A DNA stretch of 7,775 nt from Xanthobacteraceae bacterium (GTDB taxonomy: Bacteria; Pseudomonadota; Alphaproteobacteria; Rhizobiales; Xanthobacteraceae), in the NCBI GenBank assembly GCA_030037185.1, contig JASHRR010000394.1, positions 1-7,775 on the forward strand, written 5' to 3'. Position 1 is the stretch's first letter; each line of letters starts with the position of its first letter. Below the pieces are notes generated by a model. It worked only from the letters and a program-made list of their open reading frames with translations. It had not been told where the DNA came from and did not search any database. Made by a program: the position numbers and the translations under genes. Of the stretch, positions 1 through 4,529 are shown piece after piece.

Positions 1-2
1 TC

Positions 3-242
3 ATTTGCCGGGTCCCCATCGTGCACGGCCTCGATGACACCCTCGCCAGACGACAATCCGTTCCTGATCCGGTGAGCCTGCCGGATGTCATCAACTCCAT
101 CGAATATCAAGCGAACGCGTCCGGCTGCGTCCTTAGCGGTGGCACCGACCAATACGGCGAAGAGTTTACCGCGATGCTTATCCGCTTCGACGGCGTGGCG
201 CGCGCAGGCGTAGCCTTGACAGGTTCATACACGCATTCATAA
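3..242 (+). CDS. 3' end of an unrecognised protein (partial, cut by window edge)
   Basis: This frame is open from the first bases of the window to a TAA at 240-242 (79 codons visible), so the gene probably starts outside the window. A GTG at 21 could be an internal start, but it has no clear ribosome binding site. About two thirds of third codon positions are G or C, which fits real coding but does not prove it. The visible part is soluble-looking and mixed in character, with segments such as SLPDVINSIEYQANASGC and GGTDQYGEEFTAMLIRF. It has no membrane segment and no motif I recognise. It is separated from the next gene by 70 bp that include that gene's ribosome binding site. The family is unknown, and a chance open frame remains possible. 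Confidence 0.4.
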   Translation: MCRVPIVHGLDDTLARRQSVPDPVSLPDVINSIEYQANASGCVLSGGTDQYGEEFTAMLIRFDGVARAGVALTGSYTHS

Positions 243-298
243 TGAGTAAAAGCTTACCAAATAGCGATGACGTGTTGGCGATCCGAGTAATCCACGTC

Positions 299-306
299 GG
301 AGGAGA
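299..306 (+). promoter_or_regulatory. Strong ribosome binding site
   Basis: GGAGGAGA ends 6 bases before the ATG at 313. It is a near-ideal Shine-Dalgarno sequence and fixes the start of the 391-aa protein. No convincing -35/-10 pair was found in the 56 bp upstream. Confidence 0.75.
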
Positions 307-312
307 CACGCG

Positions 313-1488
313 ATGCGTTCTACGAATTTCGCATTTTGGCTTGGATCGGTAGCCAGTGCCGGCCTATTTGCAACCGCTTCAGCCGCTCAACCAGCCCCGA
401 GGAGTGAAACCGCGCCGTGCTTTAACTTGAGTTGCCCCATTGAGCCCGCTGCCGAGGCGCCCGCCGAGAGCGACACCGCAGGGGATAGTCGCTACGACTG
501 GAAGGCAAGTTTCGCCGCATACAAAGTTGGCAAAGTGCCGCGGACAGCTGATGGCAAGCCGGACCTCCAGGGTATATGGAGCCGCTCGATCCTCACGCCA
601 CTCGAGCGGCCTGGCAACGAATCTGACAAGACGGAATATGATCCCTCAGTCCAGACCGAGTTCGAGGACGCTGCGCAGCAAAGACAGTTCGACCTTCGCA
701 CTGAACCTACCGTTACTCCGCCGGGTGAAAAAACTACAGATGCTTATAATACTCTATGGAGAGACGGTTTTTGGTACAAAGTGCCGATGACAAGTCTTCG
801 TACGTCTCAGGTCGTCGATCCATCGAACGGTCGGCTGCCTCCGCTGACTCCTGCCGCCAAGGAGCAACAGAAACGTGCCGACTACTTGCTAAATCGTCCG
901 GCTACCGGTCCGGAAGACCGGCCTCTTTCGAGCCGGTGCATTCGGCCTAACGGCGGCGGTCCCGCGTTTACCGGTTTAGGTCCTGGAGGGCAAGAATCCA
1001 CCCTGGAGATTATTCAGAGCCCCCGGGTGGTGGTTGTTCGCGGGGAAAACCTTCGATCGCAGTTGATTTACCTGGACGATCGTCCACGTCCCCCCGCGAG
1101 TGTTCATCTAGAGACGGGTGCCGCGCGCGGGCACTGGGATGACGATACACTAGTCGTTGAATACACGAATTTCGCGGTGATTGCCATGGTGTCCGGGGCT
1201 AGGGCGTATTCGATGCCAGCGATCGTCATGAGCGACGGTACTGTGAGGAAGCGTCTAACCGAGCGCTGGAAGCGCCTGGATGACACGCACTTGCTTTACG
1301 GATTCACGCTGGATGATCCGGGAACCAGGACGAAACCGTATAGCGTAGAATTTGTAATGTGGCGGCTGACGGATCAGGAACAACTCGTGGAGTATGCGTG
1401 CCACGAAGGCAACGTCAATCTTGAGTTCACGTTATCTGGAGCGCGGGCCAAAGAGCGGGAAGAAGAGGAACAGCAAGAGGAGAAGTAG
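313..1488 (+). CDS. Secreted 'DGKPDL.G.W' family protein of unknown function
   Basis: The product is 391 aa. Residues 1-24 form a Sec signal peptide, with the likely cut after ATASA and before AQPAP, so the protein is exported to the periplasm or beyond. After a Pro/Ala/Glu-rich linker with two cysteines (36 and 41) comes the family hallmark PRTADGKPDLQGIW (76-89) followed by TPLERP (95-100). Later marks are GHWDDDTLVVEYTNFA in the middle and VEYACHEGNVNLEFTLSGARA near the end (in two parts: VEYACHEGN and GARAKE). I recall this pattern from uncharacterised secreted proteins in proteobacteria and Acidobacteria, often beside DUF6152 proteins, as here. The C-terminus is an unusual Glu/Gln/Lys tail. 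No enzymatic residues can be assigned. It is the first gene of a probable three-gene operon, 29 bp before the DUF6152-like gene. The family call is fairly sure; the role is unknown. Confidence 0.85.
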   Translation: MRSTNFAFWLGSVASAGLFATASAAQPAPRSETAPCFNLSCPIEPAAEAPAESDTAGDSRYDWKASFAAYKVGKVPRTADGKPDLQGIWSRSILTPLERPGNESDKTEYDPSVQTEFEDAAQQRQFDLRTEPTVTPPGEKTTDAYNTLWRDGFWYKVPMTSLRTSQVVDPSNGRLPPLTPAAKEQQKRADYLLNRPATGPEDRPLSSRCIRPNGGGPAFTGLGPGGQESTLEIIQSPRVVVVRGENLRSQLIYLDDRPRPPASVHLETGAARGHWDDDTLVVEYTNFAVIAMVSGARAYSMPAIVMSDGTVRKRLTERWKRLDDTHLLYGFTLDDPGTRTKPYSVEFVMWRLTDQEQLVEYACHEGNVNLEFTLSGARAKEREEEEQQEEK

Positions 1489-1504
1489 CATTCGGCATTG
1501 GCTC

Positions 1505-1509
1505 GGAGG
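1505..1509 (+). promoter_or_regulatory. Ribosome binding site that decides the DUF6152 start
   Basis: GGAGG ends 8 bases before the ATG at 1518 and overlaps the alternative GTG at 1509. Translation from the GTG would lack any Shine-Dalgarno sequence, so 1518 is preferred. Confidence 0.65.
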
Positions 1510-1517
1510 TGAAGGCG

Positions 1518-1919
1518 ATGAAACATCCAAACCCGTTGATGTTTGTGCTGGTCGCGATGATTCCCCTGGCCGTCCCAGCGAGCGCACATCACTCGTTTGC
1601 GGCCGAATACGATGCGAACAAGCCAGTGACGCTGACGGGATCCGTGACCAAAATGGCGTGGATCAATCCTCATTCATGGATCTACGTTGATGTCAAAAGT
1701 CCTGACGGAATCGTTGAGAATTGGGCTGTGGAGGCGGGACCTCCAGGTACGTTGATAAGAGCGGGGTTCACGAAGGAATCCTTGGCGCCCGGCACAGTCA
1801 TCATAGTGAACGGCTACCGCGCAAAAGACGGAGCTTTGAGAGCGAATGGACGCGATATTACGTTGCCGGGTGGGCGATTGCTCTTCGTGGGCGGCTCCAG
1901 CCCGGACGCACCGAAGTGA
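1518..1919 (+). CDS. DUF6152-like small exported protein
   Basis: The product is 133 aa from the ATG at 1518. An in-frame GTG at 1509 would add three residues, but it overlaps the GGAGG at 1505-1509, which sits 8 bases before the ATG and so favours 1518. Residues 1 to about 23 are a signal peptide (hydrophobic MFVLVAMIPLAV, cut after ASA). The mature protein begins HHSFAAEYDANKPVTLTG, the hallmark of DUF6152, followed by the conserved core WINPHSWIYVDV and WAVEAGPPGTL. The family is small, all-beta-looking and periplasmic, possibly an OB-like fold. The two histidines at the mature N-terminus suggest metal binding, but that is my inference. It lies between the DGKPDL protein and the SUMF1-fold protein on the same strand. 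These families often occur as neighbours, which suggests a shared but unknown task. Confidence 0.82.
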   Translation: MKHPNPLMFVLVAMIPLAVPASAHHSFAAEYDANKPVTLTGSVTKMAWINPHSWIYVDVKSPDGIVENWAVEAGPPGTLIRAGFTKESLAPGTVIIVNGYRAKDGALRANGRDITLPGGRLLFVGGSSPDAPK

Positions 1920-1980
1920 GGAAATGCGAATATAAAGCAAATACAGTATCGGCGTGTGAAATCACCGAAGAGGCGCAGCA

Positions 1981-2826
1981 ATGCCAGATCACAATCGCGT
2001 CGGTCGACCTACCAGCGTCTTGGCAGCGAGCTTTGTGATCGGAGGATGTAGCTTGGCGATATCGGCCTGGGCTCTCGAGCCGGCCGACCCGTCCTCAGCC
2101 GTTGTATACGGCAAGAACGATTTGGGCATGCAGTTCGTTTCGGTTCCCGGCGGGCAGTTCCCAATGGGGTGCTCTGGAGGTGCAAAACCGGTGGAATGCA
2201 GCGCGGACGAAAAGCCGCGACACACCGTACAAATCACAAAAGCTTTCGAAATCGGAAAGACGGAAGTGACGCAAAAGCAATGGCAAGCGGTGATGGGCTC
2301 GAATCCCAGTCGCTATAAGGGCGATACCCTTCCGGTGGAACAAGTCAGCTTTCAGGATGTACAGGTGTTCCTCAGCAAACTGAACGCACGCAACGACGGA
2401 TTCCTGTATCGGCTGCCAAGCGAAGCCGAATGGGAATACGCGGCGAGAGCCGGTACAGCGGGCCAGTTTGCGGGCGCGAACGTGGCAGACTCGCTGGGCC
2501 TGCGTTCCCCAGCGGACGATTGGGCCTGGTATAACGTAGAGAAGACGCAGCCCGTGGCACATAAAAAGCCCAATGCTTGGGGCCTCTACGATATGCGCGG
2601 GAATGTGGCGGAATGGGTGCAGGATTGGTACGACTCCAAGTATTACTCGAAGAGTCCGACGGCTGATCCCAAGGGGCCTGACAGCGGTGATGGGGGGCGG
2701 GGAGTGCGCGGCGGAACCTTCCACGATAGTGGGCCCTGGCTGACGCGAGTGTCACTTCGCACGCATTTTCCGGAGGATTACCGACACTTTGACCTCGGTT
2801 TTCGGGTCGTGCGTGAGCAACAATAG
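1981..2826 (+). CDS. Exported SUMF1/FGE-fold protein lacking catalytic cysteines
   Basis: The product is 281 aa. GAAGAGG at 1967-1973 lies 7 bases before the ATG. The N-terminus has a hydrophobic stretch (SVLAASFVIGG, 12-22) and is probably exported. Cleavage could be after SAWA (31) or, as a poorer lipobox, before Cys23. The rest is a formylglycine-generating-enzyme/sulfatase-modifying-factor domain (PF03781 type): GMQFVSVPGGQFPMG (49-63), EVTQKQW (95-101), YRLPSEAEWEYAARAG (143-158), GLYDMRGNVAEWVQDWY (201-217), RGGTF (243-247) and the closing GFRVVR (273-278). True FGEs use two cysteines shortly after the RGGS motif; here there is no cysteine after residue 73, so formylglycine formation is very unlikely. 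Cys64 and Cys73 could form a disulfide. Members like this often act as binding or accessory proteins. It is the last gene of the exported cluster. Confidence 0.88.
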   Translation: MPDHNRVGRPTSVLAASFVIGGCSLAISAWALEPADPSSAVVYGKNDLGMQFVSVPGGQFPMGCSGGAKPVECSADEKPRHTVQITKAFEIGKTEVTQKQWQAVMGSNPSRYKGDTLPVEQVSFQDVQVFLSKLNARNDGFLYRLPSEAEWEYAARAGTAGQFAGANVADSLGLRSPADDWAWYNVEKTQPVAHKKPNAWGLYDMRGNVAEWVQDWYDSKYYSKSPTADPKGPDSGDGGRGVRGGTFHDSGPWLTRVSLRTHFPEDYRHFDLGFRVVREQQ

Positions 2827-2828
2827 AA

Positions 2829-3031
2829 AGCCACCCCTCTAGGTAGGTGTCGCCGTCGCCGCCGGCGTGCATGTCGAGCTTTTCGAATGGATTGAACTGC
2901 GCCATCGGCATGAGGCTGTACGAACGCCCGCCCGCAAAGAGCAGCCGTGCCGATATGCCTTCGGTGACGCGGGCAAGGGCCTAGATTGCATTAGTGAGCT
3001 TGTTCGCCGTCACGAACAGATGAGCCGCTTC
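2829..3031 (-). pseudogene. Coding-like remnant with in-frame stop, unidentified
   Basis: Read on the - strand from 3031, the frame gives EAAHLFVTANKLTNAI, then TAG at 2983-2981, then ALARVTEGISARLLFAGG, SYSLMPMAQFNPFEKLD and MHAGGDGDTYLE before running into the antisense of the SUMF1-fold gene near 2829. About three quarters of its codons end in G or C, and the composition is protein-like, so I read it as an old coding segment. The TAG could come from a CAG by one C-to-T change. I do not recognise the family. The two ends are uncertain. It follows a broken drmB-like fragment on the same strand and may belong to the same decayed locus or to a separate insertion. The opposite strand also has an 89-codon open frame (2867-3136), which looks less like protein. 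Confidence 0.4.
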
Positions 3032-3047
3032 CGCGCGCCCGGTCCGC

Positions 3048-3525
3048 CAGCAGGCGGCTTGGCAGCTTGCAGTGCTCTTTGGCGTTCCGCCCGAGCCGTG
3101 ACCGCGCGCCACGACACGTGCCCAGTGGCCTCATAAAGGCTGTGTTACTTGCTGCACTCGCGGCGCACGCTGAGGTCGGCTAGATCGCCGCTTGTGCCGC
3201 GCTCTCAAGCCACAGCTGCCTTCGGTAGGGGTCGTTAATACCGTGCAAGAACGTCGCCAGTCGAGATCGTGACATGTTGTTTCGGACAGGCGCGCACGAA
3301 CCGCATGGCCGCCACAGGTCGACTGTCGAACCAGCCTTTGTGATCGAGCGCCTTATGATCGATCAGACAGCGGGATCGCCCGCGCTCATCGTTGCCGTTG
3401 GCCTCTCGCACCACGAACCATGAGGGAAAATCGCGCCAACGCGCGTTTTCGATAGACGCGGTAGCCACTTTGTAAGGCCTCCGTTTGGTTTGCCGACCCG
3501 GGGATCTGGCGCGGATATCGTTGTA
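3048..3525 (-). pseudogene. Broken drmB-like (DISARM, DUF1998) gene fragment
   Basis: DrmB is the DUF1998-containing core protein of the DISARM anti-phage system. The - strand carries its N-terminal part in pieces that fit only if frames are switched. The longest piece, with GTG at 3468, reads FPSWFVVREANGNDERGRSR and later PVAAMRFVRACPKQHV (to about 3271). One lost base then puts DLDWRR (3268-3252) into a new frame. A second lost base gives FLHGINDPYRRQLWLE (3251-3204), and a third shift gives RGTSGDLADLSVRRECSK (3201-3148). A TAA follows at 3147-3145, then HSLYEATG, and after one more shift LGRNAKEHCKLPSRLL, which ends at 3048. The order matches my memory of DrmB proteins (FP.WFV, RFVRACP.GH.DD.DW, GTSGDLADL, LYEAT, C.G.R). 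The rest of the roughly 600-aa protein is missing. The frame is open upstream only to a stop near 3525 and no start typical of the family is visible, so the true N-terminus is also lost or altered. No helicase, methylase or PLD partner is in the window. Confidence 0.75.
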
Positions 3526-3539
3526 TCACTAGCGAGCAC

Positions 3540-3549
3540 GGCTTAAGCC
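3540..3549. repeat. 10-bp perfect palindrome GGCTTAAGCC
   Basis: GGCTTAAGCC reads the same on both strands and overlaps the first copy of the 12-bp direct repeat. A related imperfect form, GGGCTTAAACCC, lies at 3594-3605. This is a possible operator for a dimeric regulator, but no regulator gene is in the window. Confidence 0.4.
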
Positions 3550-3574
3550 TATTTAGTGAGCATAAGCCTATTTA
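3544..3574 (+). repeat. 12-bp direct repeat TAAGCCTATTTA, 19-bp period
   Basis: Identical copies at 3544-3555 and 3563-3574 are separated by 7 bases (GTGAGCA). The 19-bp period is close to two helical turns, so bound proteins would sit on nearly the same face. The element is AT-rich in GC-rich surroundings, about 250 bp before the ECF operon and just past the drmB remnant. It could be a tandem operator, part of a promoter, or a scar of insertion. Confidence 0.5.
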
Positions 3575-3639
3575 TGAACCGCTCTCATTTTGAGGGCTTA
3601 AACCCGATTCGAATGATTCAAGACATCAAGGCTTGGCAC

Positions 3640-3797
3640 GGTCCTTGCGGACCTGCTTTGACGCGTACGGGAGCCAGATCGTTCCGCTCACGCCAATGTC
3701 CTCTCCCCGCCAGGCGACTTTGCGGGGACCTGCCGACCTTCAGCAGTCGGCGTAGCACTGGGCTGGTACTGAACCCGTGATGGCGCGATACGTCGCG
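3640..3797 (+). promoter_or_regulatory. Structured leader region before the ECF transporter operon
   Basis: Five potential hairpins follow one another in 158 bases, ending 26 bases before the ATG at 3824. H1 pairs GGTCC (3640-3644) with GGACC (3649-3653) around TTGC. H2 pairs CGGGA (3668-3672) with TTCCG (3682-3686), including one G-T pair. H3 pairs TCCCCGC (3704-3710) with GCGGGGA (3722-3728). H4 pairs GCCGAC (3732-3737) with GTCGGC (3746-3751). H5 pairs CGCGA (3784-3788) with TCGCG (3793-3797) around TACG, a UNCG-type loop. CAAGG at 3627-3631 could pair with CCTTG at 3643-3647, competing with H1. No TPP riboswitch core (CTGAGA plus the ACCTGATC helix) is present, nor any other riboswitch class I can name. 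The 74-codon GTG frame across this region (3556-3780) does not look like protein. Short GC hairpins arise by chance, so an RNA element is only a proposal. Confidence 0.4.
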
Positions 3798-3823
3798 TTC
3801 CTTCGAGCCAGTGGAGAACGAGA

Positions 3824-4525
3824 ATGTCTGTTGGCTTGATCTATCTGATCGTCGCGGTCATCGCCGTTGCCTTGGCTGCCATCGCTTATTTTATCAATTA
3901 CGGTCAAGGAGGTAAAACGTTCGTCGCATTCACACTCCTTGAGATCGTGACCATGGCGATCATCGGCGTGATCAACGGTGTGCTCGGCACACCGAACGCC
4001 ATGCTCGGTCGCTTCTTCATGACCTTCTCAGGCAGCTACGGCTTCCTCGCCTTTGCGGCAATCGCAGGTGGCTTCTACATCGCCGGGCCACTGTGCGGCT
4101 ATATTATCCGCAAGCCTGGCGCGGCAACCGTCGCGGAGACGATGAACGGTGTCGCGCAGCTACTCTCCGGCAATCCGAACGGCATCGCAGTGCTAGCCGC
4201 CGGCTTCCTACAGGGCTTCATGTCCGACATCGGCTTCGCGTTCTTTGGCTACAGAAAATGGACGCTCTCGGTAATTGCGCTGTCGGGAGCGCTCGCTCCG
4301 CTCCTGCAGCAAATCCCAGAGGTCTACTTTTTCGGCGTGGGCGATATGGGCATCTCTTATAATCTGCTTGCGCTCTTCATTCGAATGGTCAGCGGCGTCG
4401 TCTATGCCATCATGCTGGTGAAGCCGATTGCTCACGGTCTTGCCAAGGCAGGCGTACTGCGCGGCACGGAGCTGGCCAAGGAGGAGGCCGCGGCCCACCC
4501 CGCCGCTCCGCCAAAGACGGCTTGA
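3824..4525 (+). CDS. ykoE: ECF transporter substrate-binding S component, YkoE family
   Basis: This is the membrane substrate-binding subunit of an ECF-type ABC importer. GGAG at 3813-3816 is 7 bases before the ATG. The product is 233 aa and strongly hydrophobic, with an N-terminal helix (about 4-25), several core helices (35-55, 70-93, 118-140, 147-165, 178-200) and a hydrophilic Ala/Glu/Pro tail. CGYIIRKPGAATVAE (91-105), the following GNPNGIAV, and FLQGFMSDIGFAF (128-140) closely match the Bacillus YkoE signature as I recall it. YkoE (ABC_cobalt/YkoE-type Pfam family) is linked to hydroxymethylpyrimidine or thiamine-precursor uptake. The next two genes are a double ATPase and a T component, exactly the ykoE-ykoD-ykoC order, so the protein probably works in a dedicated three-gene transporter. 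The N-terminal helix looks extra compared with Bacillus YkoE. The family is sure; the substrate is inferred and unsupported by any visible TPP riboswitch. Confidence 0.88.
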   Translation: MSVGLIYLIVAVIAVALAAIAYFINYGQGGKTFVAFTLLEIVTMAIIGVINGVLGTPNAMLGRFFMTFSGSYGFLAFAAIAGGFYIAGPLCGYIIRKPGAATVAETMNGVAQLLSGNPNGIAVLAAGFLQGFMSDIGFAFFGYRKWTLSVIALSGALAPLLQQIPEVYFFGVGDMGISYNLLALFIRMVSGVVYAIMLVKPIAHGLAKAGVLRGTELAKEEAAAHPAAPPKTA

Positions 4526-4529
4526 GGCG

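Noticed and set aside
1981..2826. Active formylglycine-generating enzyme
   Set aside because: No cysteine occurs after residue 73, so the catalytic pair is missing.
2095..2911. Long - strand frames under the SUMF1-fold gene (209 and 179 codons)
   Set aside because: They lie antisense to a gene with clear SUMF1-fold motifs and have no motifs of their own; long antisense frames are common in GC-rich DNA. Only the first part of the frame from 2911, outside the gene, was kept as part of the remnant.
2867..3136. 89-codon + strand open frame
   Set aside because: It has no ribosome binding site, its peptide is Arg/His/Ala-rich, and the antisense strand carries drmB-like and other protein-like pieces over the same bases.
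3658..3686. TTGACG as a -35 box for the ECF operon
   Set aside because: No acceptable -10 sequence lies 16-18 bp downstream; the bases there are GC-rich and part of H2.
3556..3780. 74-codon GTG frame before the S component, possible leader peptide
   Set aside because: It has no ribosome binding site, the composition is unlike protein, and it runs through the hairpin region.
3600..3823. TPP (thiamine) riboswitch expected before a ykoE gene
   Set aside because: The conserved CTGAGA and ACCTGATC..GGTAAT..GC elements were not found, and the hairpins present do not form the TPP fold.
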